Below are positions 1-7,186 of a stretch of DNA of 64,000 nucleotides, piece by piece. The stretch is from an uncultured Psychroserpens sp. Its GTDB lineage: Bacteria; Bacteroidota; Bacteroidia; Flavobacteriales; Flavobacteriaceae. Location: the NCBI RefSeq assembly GCF_947501425.1, contig NZ_CANMVN010000003.1:62001-126000 (forward strand). Reading direction: 5' to 3'. Made by a program: the position numbers and the translations under genes. How positions within the stretch are numbered: position 1 is the stretch's first letter; every line of letters begins with the position of its first letter. A model generated the notes under the pieces. That model was not told where the DNA came from and did no database searches. It was given only the letters and a program-made list of their open reading frames with translations.

Positions 1-616
1 TAAATGCAAAGAAATACTGATCAACTGACATGCTATCGCCATCGGCATTAGCAAAAGTCTTATCACCTTGTACTTGTTGTACAGCATTATTACTAAACAA
101 TTGAGTATCTGAAGCGCCACTTTTTGTAGTTTCAGCTAAATAATTAAATAGATCGTTGTATTGAGCTTCAGTAATCCATACCCATTCACCTGGTGAAGCA
201 TCTTCATAAGCAGTTCTTGTATTTCCATTTAAAAACGCCCAGATATCGTCAACATCTTGAATGGCTATTCTGTATTCTAAAAGCTCAGTTTCTGCACCAT
301 TACTTACTTCAATATTAATGTAAAGGAATTCATTCGTTTCAAAATCAAAAGCCAACCAATCACCTACACGAAGTTCATTTTCATTTATAATAATGGCTTG
401 TGAAATGGTTTGCAATGTGATAGTATAAGTTAAAGTCCCTTCTAGACTAGAGTTGATTTCAGTAATAAAATCTCCACTTGAAGGGTATTCGGCAATATTA
501 ACCGTAATTAAATTGTCTGTTGGGTCGTTTGAATCTCTGTCATCTTCTGTACTACACGATACGATAAGTGTGATACAGAAAAAGAAGATCAGTTTTAAAA
601 AAAGATTTGTTTTCAT
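1..616 (-). CDS. Putative lipoprotein, 3' end cut off by the window edge
   Basis: The minus-strand frame is open from an ATG at 616 to the window edge, about 205 codons with no stop. The N-terminus MKTNLFLKLIFFF is a lipoprotein signal peptide ending in the lipobox IVSC, with Cys near residue 21 followed by STEDDRDSND, the Ser/Asp-rich spacer typical of Bacteroidota surface lipoproteins. The rest is acidic and rich in Tyr, Phe and Trp (for example GEWVWITEAQYNDLF) and looks like a soluble beta-rich exported domain. I do not recognise the family. It is divergent from the TPR/HTH regulator at 988, with about 370 bp between them that must hold both promoters. Confidence 0.75.
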   Translation of the reverse strand, partial: MKTNLFLKLIFFFCITLIVSCSTEDDRDSNDPTDNLITVNIAEYPSSGDFITEINSSLEGTLTYTITLQTISQAIIINENELRVGDWLAFDFETNEFLYINIEVSNGAETELLEYRIAIQDVDDIWAFLNGNTRTAYEDASPGEWVWITEAQYNDLFNYLAETTKSGASDTQLFSNNAVQQVQGDKTFANADGDSMSVDQYFFAF

Positions 617-987
617 TATTATAAAAATTTTGTGGTTATGATTTTTGTAGCGACTTACAACTGGAAAAGTCTGCAGCCATTCCAGCGCAAGACACCACAA
701 AATATTTATGTCATCAATTATTAATGACAATTCAAAACTAAGGTGAGATCAAACTGAAATCTAATTTTTGGCATGGACAAAGTATGGACAAGGCACAATT
801 AATTATATATATTCTTAATAGAATCCGATACAGCGATTAAATTGTATTTAATTGACAATCAATTTTTTATAAGACTAAAGCAATATAACTTTCATGGACA
901 AACTCTAGACTACAAAAATTGTAGTAAGGATTAATCAAGTCATTTATGTCGATTATTAATTATCTTAGTATTTTCAAAATTGACATT
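617..987. promoter_or_regulatory. Divergent intergenic region with a dyad and repeated ATGGACAA words
   Basis: There is no gene in this 370-bp AT-rich gap between the lipoprotein (minus) and the TPR/HTH regulator (plus). Two kinds of word stand out. The 10-mer CATGGACAAA occurs at 772-781 and again at 893-902, with the related TATGGACAAG at 783-792. A dyad CTACAA-AAA-TTGTAG lies at 910-924, about 65 bp before the regulator start. They could be operator sites for the neighbouring HTH regulator, but that is inference from position only. Confidence 0.35.
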
Positions 988-2802
988 ATGAAACATCATT
1001 TGATTGCTATTTTTTTTATGGTCTTTGTTAACGGATTCTTACATGCGCAAGATCCTATTTATATACTACCAAATGAACAACGAGAATTAATTGACAACGC
1101 AATTAAATGCTTAAAAGAACAACAAATTGATTGTAACTCATATTTTGAAAAAGCTTTAAGTATCTCTAATGAAACTCAAAACGATTCTATTCTAGCGCAA
1201 ACGTATTTTGAAATATGTAATGCTTTAGATTTTTCAGGAAGCAGTAAGGACCATATTATTTATGCAAAGCGCGGACTTAAATTAGATGGCAAGAACCATC
1301 CCTTAGTAACCAATAGATTATTAAGAGAATTGGGGTATGCCTTTTCAAAGTCAGGAAAAATAGACAGTCTTATACCTATTTATGAAACAGCAATTTATTG
1401 GGCAGAGTATGCAAATGACAGTAGTGAAATTGCAATCAGTAGAATTAGACTAGCTAGCTCTTACAGACGATTGGGTAATATTAAGAAATCAATTGAATTG
1501 TTATTAGATACTCGGGTTTTTGTTAAAGCAAGTAATGATGTTCATCGAGAAAGTGGTTTGCTTTTTACACTGGCCAACGCCTATAGTGCTAATAAAGATG
1601 ATGAGTTAGCAATTTCAAATTATGAAGAAGCTGCTGAAGGGTTTCTAAAAGCTGATGATGAACGAATGTATGCAGCGAGTTTGATTAACTTATGTATTGT
1701 TGCTAATGATATTGGGAAACATAAATTATCGCTTGAAAAACTTCCAATAGCCATTGATATATTTAAAGAAAGCGAACCTAATAGTGCTCTTTACGGGAAA
1801 ACGCATTTAGGTAGAGCTCATTACCTAAATGGAGATTTCGAAACCTCAATCAGTATGTTCGAAGACTGTCTTAAGGAATCTATCAGAGTTGATAATAAAA
1901 TTTTGGAAAACCTTAATAGAAAATTTTTAGCTCAGGGTTATTTAGAAACTAATCAACATCTATTAGCGTTACCACAAACAAGAATTGTTTATCAAGATGA
2001 AAAAGAACGTGGTGTTTCTGACGCATATTTAGATGCATTAAAACTGCATGCTAAAACTTTAACTTTAAACAATAAAGCTTCAGATGCAGTTCATGTTTAT
2101 CAAGAGTATATCTCAACCAAGGATTCCATTTTTACTATTGAAAAAGAAAAAGAAATTGCTAATATGCGTGAGCGCTATGAAACTGAAAAAAAAGAAGCAC
2201 AGATTGTATTATTAGAAAAAGATGTTAAGTTAAGTAAAACTCAAAAAACCTTATATGGCATAGGAATGTTTTCTTTTTTAACAATTGCAGGTCTACTCTA
2301 TTTTGGATTTACACAGCGCATAAAAAAGAACAAAATTGAACGTGAAAAACAAGAAGAGTTCTATAAACAGGAAATTGAATTTAAAAAGAAAGAACTCGCT
2401 TCTCAGACCTTACACCTAGTTCAAAAAAGCACATTTATTCAAGAGTTGAAAGAGAATTTGGAAAAAATCAAACAATCTCCTGAGCTGTTCAAAATTGAGT
2501 TTAGACGTTTAGTTATGTTGTTAAAAAAGCAAAATGCTGAAGATAAAGACTGGGAGGTTTTTAAATCTTATTTTTCTGAAGTCCACAACAATTTTGACAA
2601 GAAAATAAAATCTATTGCAAACGATATTACTGAAAAAGAAATCCGACTAGCGTCTTTTTTAAGAATGAATTTATCTACAAAGGAAATCGCCTCTATGCTC
2701 AATGTTTTACCTGATAGTGTTTTAAAATCAAAGTATCGTCTAAAAAAGAAGTTGCAACTACATAAAGATGACGATTTAACGCAATTTTTAAATTCCTTAT
2801 AG
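988..2802 (+). CDS. TPR-repeat membrane protein with C-terminal HTH (LuxR-like) domain
   Basis: This 604-residue protein has four parts: a signal peptide (MKHHLIAIFFMVF...HAQ), TPR-like helical repeats over roughly residues 30-390, one membrane segment near 422-442 (GMFSFLTIAGLLYFGF), and a charged coiled coil leading to a C-terminal helix-turn-helix at about 547-604 (EIRLASFLRMNLSTKEIASM). This is the Bacteroidota layout in which a periplasmic TPR sensor is tied across the membrane to a cytoplasmic LuxR-type DNA-binding domain. An in-frame ATG at 946 would put 14 residues before the signal peptide, so the ATG at 988 was chosen. Ligand and targets are unknown. The divergent lipoprotein is a natural candidate target. 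Confidence 0.8.
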   Translation: MKHHLIAIFFMVFVNGFLHAQDPIYILPNEQRELIDNAIKCLKEQQIDCNSYFEKALSISNETQNDSILAQTYFEICNALDFSGSSKDHIIYAKRGLKLDGKNHPLVTNRLLRELGYAFSKSGKIDSLIPIYETAIYWAEYANDSSEIAISRIRLASSYRRLGNIKKSIELLLDTRVFVKASNDVHRESGLLFTLANAYSANKDDELAISNYEEAAEGFLKADDERMYAASLINLCIVANDIGKHKLSLEKLPIAIDIFKESEPNSALYGKTHLGRAHYLNGDFETSISMFEDCLKESIRVDNKILENLNRKFLAQGYLETNQHLLALPQTRIVYQDEKERGVSDAYLDALKLHAKTLTLNNKASDAVHVYQEYISTKDSIFTIEKEKEIANMRERYETEKKEAQIVLLEKDVKLSKTQKTLYGIGMFSFLTIAGLLYFGFTQRIKKNKIEREKQEEFYKQEIEFKKKELASQTLHLVQKSTFIQELKENLEKIKQSPELFKIEFRRLVMLLKKQNAEDKDWEVFKSYFSEVHNNFDKKIKSIANDITEKEIRLASFLRMNLSTKEIASMLNVLPDSVLKSKYRLKKKLQLHKDDDLTQFLNSL

Positions 2803-2812
2803 ATCTATCTTG

Positions 2813-2820
2813 TATTTTTG
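2813..2820 (+). promoter_or_regulatory. TAnnTTTG -7 box, almost leaderless
   Basis: TATTTTTG at 2813-2820 matches the Bacteroidota -7 consensus and is followed after only CAAT by the GTG at 2825. The same TATTTTTGCAATrTG arrangement recurs before the glycosyltransferase gene at 60686. Such spacing predicts a transcript that starts at or next to the start codon. Confidence 0.55.
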
Positions 2821-2824
2821 CAAT

Positions 2825-3244
2825 GTGATAGAAACTTTAGCAAAAGATAAACAGTTGATATTATTTGATGGTGTTTGTAACCTCTGCAATTCATCAGTAC
2901 TCTATGTAATCAAACACGATAAAGACGATCGATTTAGGTTTGCTCCTCTACAGAGTGACATCGGACAGCAAATTATCAGCAAATACAATCTTGACACCTC
3001 TAAAACAGACTCTATACTACTCTACTCCAATAACAACGGACTTGTAATTAAATCTACAGCTGCATTAAAAATAGCAAGACACTTGGGATTTCCACAAAAT
3101 CTGATGAGTATATTCTTTATTGTACCTCCATTTATTCGAAATTGGGTATATGATTATATTGCAAAAAACCGTTACGAATGGTATGGCAAAAAAGAAGCAT
3201 GTATGATTCCTACTCCTGAGTTAAAAGCAAAATTTTTAGCATAG
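2825..3244 (+). CDS. DCC-family thiol-disulfide oxidoreductase (DUF393, YuxK-like)
   Basis: This small protein of about 139 residues carries the family hallmark DGVCNLCN near residues 15-22. The CxxC forms the presumed redox centre in a thioredoxin-like fold, and the motif gives the DCC family its name. Further family features are RFRFAPLQS and a hydrophobic stretch near IFFIVPPFIRNWVYDYIAKNRY. The open frame extends upstream to a TTG at 2810, but that stretch is the -7 promoter box, so GTG 2825 is the better start. An ATG is absent. It lies 22 bp after the TPR/HTH gene. The substrate is not known for this family. Confidence 0.85.
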   Translation: MIETLAKDKQLILFDGVCNLCNSSVLYVIKHDKDDRFRFAPLQSDIGQQIISKYNLDTSKTDSILLYSNNNGLVIKSTAALKIARHLGFPQNLMSIFFIVPPFIRNWVYDYIAKNRYEWYGKKEACMIPTPELKAKFLA

Positions 3245-3245
3245 A

Positions 3246-3271
3246 AAAGTCCTTACGGGAATAAGGACTTT
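3246..3271 (+). terminator. Terminator-like hairpin after the DCC gene
   Basis: AAAGTCCTTA at 3246-3255 pairs perfectly with TAAGGACTTT at 3262-3271 around a 6-nt loop, directly after the stop codon. The T tract is weak (TTTAATAATT), so termination may be inefficient. Confidence 0.6.
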
Positions 3272-3502
3272 AATAATTAACAACTAATTAAAACTAATTT
3301 AACTCTAAAATAATAATTTAATCAAGAGGGATTATCTAAGTATAGATTATTGATTAATAGCACATTATTTGATATAAAACTACTTCTTTAATTAAAACTC
3401 CTATCAAAATATCGGTGTAAACCCAAAAAAAATTGATTAAAAAACACGACGTGCAAAAATCATCTATGAGATGCACAATTTGATTACTTTTTTCCTGAAC
3501 TC

Positions 3503-3548
3503 ACTCAATCGAGAGGTTAACTCATTCAAAATATCACTTCACTCAAAC
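3503..3548 (+). promoter_or_regulatory. Three spaced ACTCA repeats, possible regulator site
   Basis: ACTCAATC at 3503, ACTCATT at 3520 and ACTCAAAC at 3541 are direct repeats 17 and 21 bp apart, upstream of the DUF4139 remnant. A similar pair, ACTCAATC at 34672 and ACTCATTT at 34693, is also spaced by 21 bp. Direct repeats two helical turns apart resemble LytTR-type sites. No LytTR gene lies in the window. Confidence 0.3.
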
Positions 3549-3606
3549 CCTGTTTTATAATTAGCTGGTGAGCTATAGTTTTATCAAAAACTAAAACCTC
3601 ATCATC

Positions 3607-3766
3607 ATGAAACAGTTCAAACTATTCTTTATAAACGAGTATTTCAGAATATGACAATAAAAAGGGATTTTTAAAATGGAATGTAAGGCTGGATGCTAAT
3701 CATAAAAAGACCTATACATTTTCATACAAAGTAAAATACCCTAAATATAAACGTGTTAATTTATAA
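3607..3766 (+). pseudogene. Remnant of a DUF4139-type gene (head and tail, middle lost)
   Basis: An ATG at 3607 opens a frame reading MKQFKLFFI, which looks like the start of a signal peptide but stops after 15 codons. From about 3635, in a different frame, the sequence reads ISEYDNKKGFLKWNVRLDA and later KVKYPKYKRVNL before TAA at 3764-3766. That ending strongly resembles the C-terminus of DUF4139 (MuiA-like) outer-surface proteins, which finish with a YxVKYPK-type strand. A head followed at once by an out-of-frame tail suggests that a gene of about 1.8 kb lost its middle by deletion. The head assignment is weaker than the tail. Confidence 0.6.
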
Positions 3767-3853
3767 TCATGGCTCAATCAAAAGGTAGTTTCACTCATTG
3801 AAAACACCATTTTCCTCAAAATTGGTTTTAAATACAAGCAATGAAGACTAGCT

Positions 3854-4033
3854 TTAATGTAAATTAATTAAAGAGTTAATTTGCTGAACTGAAAGCCTTA
3901 AAGCAAAATGTTTAGCTTGAGCCCAGCTTCTGTTAGTTGGGAACAGATCAAGTTCTCTTATGATGTATAGGTCTAACAGCATAGGAGTTTCAGAATTAAA
4001 TTTCTGATAAAACCATATCGCTTTAAGGCTTTC
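3854..4033 (-). pseudogene. Minus-strand coding remnant following the stop of the DUF1704 gene
   Basis: The DUF1704 gene ends in two consecutive stops (TAA TAA). Past these, the same frame stays open for 59 codons to TAA at 3854, reading ESLKAIWFYQKFN, then TPMLLDLYIIRELDLFPTNR and ALRLSVQQINSLINLH. The composition is protein-like and the last part resembles a helix-turn-helix. It has no start codon of its own at its beginning, so it is either a fragment of a lost gene or a stretch cut off from the DUF1704 reading frame. I do not recognise the family with confidence. Confidence 0.4.
3891..4033. repeat. Perfect 14-bp inverted repeat flanking 115 bp
   Basis: GAAAGCCTTAAAGC at 3891-3904 is the exact reverse complement of GCTTTAAGGCTTTC at 4020-4033. 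The flanks show no target-site duplication. The segment coincides almost exactly with the minus-strand remnant, so the two ends could be the termini of a small inserted or inverted piece. No second copy was noticed in the window. Confidence 0.5.
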
Positions 4034-4036
4034 TTA

Positions 4037-5197
4037 TTATTTCAAACTTTTAAGAATGAAATCTAAATTCTTATTTGAATTATCATTGTTTACGTAAGAA
4101 TCTGTAAAATGCTTAGAAGGTATCGCTAAACCAAGTTCCTGAAGTTTTTTAATGGTATCCACATAATCCAGAGTGACTTTACCAGTAAGCAAGACATCTA
4201 GATCTCCTCCATTCTTAGCATAATTATAAACACGATTAATTCCACAGAGGTATTGATGGTCTTTTGTAAACCCTCCTCCTCGATGTACACGCAAGGTGAT
4301 TGAAAACGCTTTGTCTCTATTGAGTTTATACTGACTATATAACAAGTCAAATGTATCTGAAAAGTTATACCCTTTATTCAGAGAATCTACAGCAATAACA
4401 CGATAAGCTAATTCTTTAAGTCGTTTCATGGTTAAGCATCCAGACATATATTCAGCATAAACAGCTAGTCCTTCCTGAGTTTCTACATTGTTTGGAAACC
4501 CATTAGAAAACACCTTTAAAGGTTGTGCCAGCCCATTGAAAGTAGTCACCATATGCACACCAATTTCATGATTGGTCAACACCTTTAATTGATTCTTGCT
4601 AAACTTATGATTTTTACTTAGCACCAAAGTTTGGGTATTGTTTAATACCATAGCCGCAGCAGAAAGATTGGTGGACAGCTTAATGTTATAATCAAAGTCA
4701 TAACGTTTAGAATACTCCTTAAAATAATCTACAGCATCTGTTGCTGAATATATAGGCAACATTTCCTCGTCAAAATCAGTGTCGTCAAAACGCAAGATGA
4801 ACTTAGCATTGTCAATTTGCTTTTCTGTAGGCGTCCCAAAACTTTTAAGGCTGTTAAAGTAAAATTTACGACCCTTATTAATCGTTTCTATGCATTCAAT
4901 TAAACCAGAATACTCGTAGATGACATCTTGATACAGTTGTCTAATATCATCATCTGTAATACGTTCTAAACGTTGAGAGAAAAATAAGCGATGTAACTTA
5001 TAACCATTGAATTTGATTTTAGGATATTTAAAAACGGGCTCGTAATTAAATTTTGAGGAAAAAAACTGTTTTTTTTCTCGTTGTATATTCAACGGATTGA
5101 TATAGTTAAGTACCTCAATATTTTTAACCAATCGATTGAGATTAGCATCAATATCGAATAGATCTTGGTATTCGTCAGTACTTGTAATTTGTGGCAT
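4037..5197 (-). CDS. QEGLA-motif protein, DUF1704/MATCAP-like metallopeptidase (TIGR02421-type)
   Basis: This 386-residue cytoplasmic protein has no signal peptide. It carries HEIGVH near residue 209 (an HExxxH zinc-binding motif) and QEGLA near 240 (ETQEGLAVYAEYMSG), the signature of the family named flavohemoglobin expression-modulating QEGLA motif proteins. The same superfamily includes the eukaryotic MATCAP tubulin tyrosine carboxypeptidases, so a carboxypeptidase acting on C-terminal residues is plausible, but the bacterial substrate is unknown. Its ATG (5197) abuts the stop codon of the upstream amidohydrolase (5198), so the two are translated together. It is the last gene of the five-gene operon. 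Confidence 0.85.
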   Translation of the reverse strand: MPQITSTDEYQDLFDIDANLNRLVKNIEVLNYINPLNIQREKKQFFSSKFNYEPVFKYPKIKFNGYKLHRLFFSQRLERITDDDIRQLYQDVIYEYSGLIECIETINKGRKFYFNSLKSFGTPTEKQIDNAKFILRFDDTDFDEEMLPIYSATDAVDYFKEYSKRYDFDYNIKLSTNLSAAAMVLNNTQTLVLSKNHKFSKNQLKVLTNHEIGVHMVTTFNGLAQPLKVFSNGFPNNVETQEGLAVYAEYMSGCLTMKRLKELAYRVIAVDSLNKGYNFSDTFDLLYSQYKLNRDKAFSITLRVHRGGGFTKDHQYLCGINRVYNYAKNGGDLDVLLTGKVTLDYVDTIKKLQELGLAIPSKHFTDSYVNNDNSNKNLDFILKSLK

Positions 5198-6031
5198 TTA
5201 TTTAGCGTATTTTTTATAAAAATGAGCCGCATGCTCAGGCAATTTTATTCTTAGCTGTGCTTCAACACTGGCAACAACTTCCGGATAAATAACATAATCG
5301 TATTCATCACAATAGACCTTAGCAATTTCGGTTGCCAAAACTAAGGTATTTCGAAAGTTTTTCGTAATAAATTTCAAGAAATATCCATTGCCATAAAAGG
5401 TATCATTAATTTTAGCTGTCGATTTGATCTCATGCGGAAATTTGAATTCAGACAACCACTGCCTCCATAATTCAATATCATCACCAAACCGGTCGTTATC
5501 AACATTTGAGGTGCCTAAGTTCCAGGTAGGCACTTCCCTATCCCAGCGTTTCCAATTATAACTGTGCATATCGTACACAATACACACACCAAATTTTTCT
5601 TCCAATTTAGAGATTAACGCATGAGTGACTTTATAAAAGTTATAGTGTTTCTCGAGGCTTTTTGCTTTCATCTCTTCGGAAAGTGGCTTATGCCATAACT
5701 CTTTTCCCCATGCAGTTTCAAAAACAGCATCTTCATGTGCTCTGTTAAGATCATACTCAAAGCGTGAATCACATCCAGCAATAACAATGGGATGTGATAT
5801 GATCATATGCTTAGTTTCGGGATCTTCTTCGTACCAACGTTCATATTCTGTATGCATGCAATTGTCCCAAAGCTCTTTTCTAAATTGATGTCCGTCATGT
5901 ATAGCTCCACAGGCATAATGTACGTACTTATCAATCTTTAGCGTTAAAGAATAATCCTCAGCTACAGCATGAAAAATCTCTTCATTCTGGATTTTAGAAA
6001 TTATAGTGTCAATTGACAGTCTTTGTATCAT
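5198..6031 (-). CDS. N-formylglutamate amidohydrolase family protein
   Basis: This 277-residue zinc hydrolase of the FGase fold contains HPIVIAGCDSRFEYDLNR and VYDMHSYNWKRW, the usual arrangement of metal and substrate residues in the family. The classical enzyme releases formate from N-formyl-L-glutamate in histidine degradation. No hut genes are present here. Instead it sits between a TerB-like protein and the DUF1704 peptidase, downstream of an ATP-grasp ligase. In this context it more likely cleaves an amide bond of a glutamyl or peptide compound made by the neighbouring ligase. That is inference. Confidence 0.8.
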   Translation of the reverse strand: MIQRLSIDTIISKIQNEEIFHAVAEDYSLTLKIDKYVHYACGAIHDGHQFRKELWDNCMHTEYERWYEEDPETKHMIISHPIVIAGCDSRFEYDLNRAHEDAVFETAWGKELWHKPLSEEMKAKSLEKHYNFYKVTHALISKLEEKFGVCIVYDMHSYNWKRWDREVPTWNLGTSNVDNDRFGDDIELWRQWLSEFKFPHEIKSTAKINDTFYGNGYFLKFITKNFRNTLVLATEIAKVYCDEYDYVIYPEVVASVEAQLRIKLPEHAAHFYKKYAK

Positions 6032-6032
6032 A

Positions 6033-6362
6033 TCAACTTAAAATTTTCTTTAACTGATTATATATAGCCAATTCTATCTTATCCATCTTACCATCAGCAA
6101 AAGCCATAAGCTTGATATCTGCGAAGAGTTCTTCAGGTTGACTGCTGTAAGTGGGTTCGTTATTTACAGCATCAACAATTTTAGTGATACTCTGATAATC
6201 ATTATCTGCATCAAATTCTTTCTTAACATGGTTATAGGTATTATCATCAACACGAGATAGGATATAGGCTTTCTCGTTGTTTGTAACTTCTAGGTCGCTG
6301 TGGGCTACATATAATAAGATGTAAGCAACCAATTCACTTTTTGTCCAATGATTTATTTCCAT
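6033..6362 (-). CDS. TerB-like (tellurite-resistance fold) small protein
   Basis: This is a 109-residue all-helical protein. ADGKMDKIELAIYNQLKKIL near the C-terminus and AHSDLEVTNNEKAYI near the N-terminus are the paired acidic helix-turn-helix units seen in TerB-fold proteins, in which acidic residues bind metal. The start is taken at ATG 6362, which overlaps the stop of the rhodanese gene by one base (TAATG). The longer frame to 6395 would run inside the rhodanese gene. The role is unknown; TerB-like proteins are often metal-linked accessory factors in stress systems. Confidence 0.65.
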   Translation of the reverse strand: MEINHWTKSELVAYILLYVAHSDLEVTNNEKAYILSRVDDNTYNHVKKEFDADNDYQSITKIVDAVNNEPTYSSQPEELFADIKLMAFADGKMDKIELAIYNQLKKILS

Positions 6363-7186
6363 TATTCGTATGTTAAAGTTCCAAATTCTGTCCATGACCC
6401 ATCATAAACAGAGAGATTTTCGTAATTTAAAATTTCAGCTGCTAACGCAAGAATACAAGCAGTAATTCCTGAACCACAAGAAAACGTTAGTGCTTTATCT
6501 TGTAATTCAAAAGTATCAAAAATCGTACGTAATTCTTCGGTAGATTTTAAACAATAGCCATCAAGTAGTTCTGTATAAGGCAGGTTAGATGAGTTTGGAA
6601 TCGTTCCGCTTCGTAATCCAGCTCTAGGTTCGGGAACAATACCCTGAAAACGTTCTGTAGAACGCGCATCTAAAATAGTACAGTGCTTATCTCTGGCAAT
6701 ATCCAGAATATGATGAAAGAAACGAATTTTATCAGATTGAAAATGAGCTGTAAAATCACCTATTTGCCAAGTATTTATTGATAAGTCGCTAACAGTTTGA
6801 AAATCTAATCGTTGCCACTCTGGTAGTCCACCATCTAATACTGCAATATTATCAAAGCCATAACATTTGAATAACCACCATACTCTCGGACTCCAATAAA
6901 TCCCTTTATCATCATAGACCACAATAATAGAATTATTGTTTATTCCAAGCTTACGAGCTTCACTTTGAAACTGATCAATTGAAGGGAACGCATTAGGAAA
7001 CTCATCTGTTGTATCGCTGAACTTACCTTTAATATCAAAATATCTTGAATTCGGAATATACACAGAAGGGTCGCTCTTGTCTTTTTTGACACTGGCGTCA
7101 AGTATGACCAAATCGTCCAGATGACGATTTTTATACAGCCAGTGGCAACTCACAACAGTCGATACTAACTGATTTATATTAGGCAT
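6362..7186 (-). CDS. sseA: Two-domain sulfurtransferase (rhodanese / 3-mercaptopyruvate sulfurtransferase-like)
   Basis: This 274-residue tandem rhodanese has an inactive N-terminal domain (LVILDASVK, YWSPRVWWLFKCYGF) and an active C-terminal domain with Cys near 237 in FSCGSGITACILAL. The active loop CGSGITA matches the CG[ST]GVTA pattern of 3-mercaptopyruvate sulfurtransferases better than that of thiosulfate sulfurtransferases. The enzyme would move sulfane sulfur from mercaptopyruvate to a thiol acceptor or cyanide. Its start overlaps the end of the upstream ATP-grasp gene by 8 bp. Its stop overlaps the TerB start. In an operon with a glutathione-synthetase-like ligase, a low-molecular-weight thiol is a sensible acceptor. 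Confidence 0.85.
   Translation of the reverse strand: MPNINQLVSTVVSCHWLYKNRHLDDLVILDASVKKDKSDPSVYIPNSRYFDIKGKFSDTTDEFPNAFPSIDQFQSEARKLGINNNSIIVVYDDKGIYWSPRVWWLFKCYGFDNIAVLDGGLPEWQRLDFQTVSDLSINTWQIGDFTAHFQSDKIRFFHHILDIARDKHCTILDARSTERFQGIVPEPRAGLRSGTIPNSSNLPYTELLDGYCLKSTEELRTIFDTFELQDKALTFSCGSGITACILALAAEILNYENLSVYDGSWTEFGTLTYE

Noticed and set aside
453-641. Plus-strand frame of 62 codons near the left edge
   Set aside because: It is antisense to the lipoprotein gene that covers 1-616.
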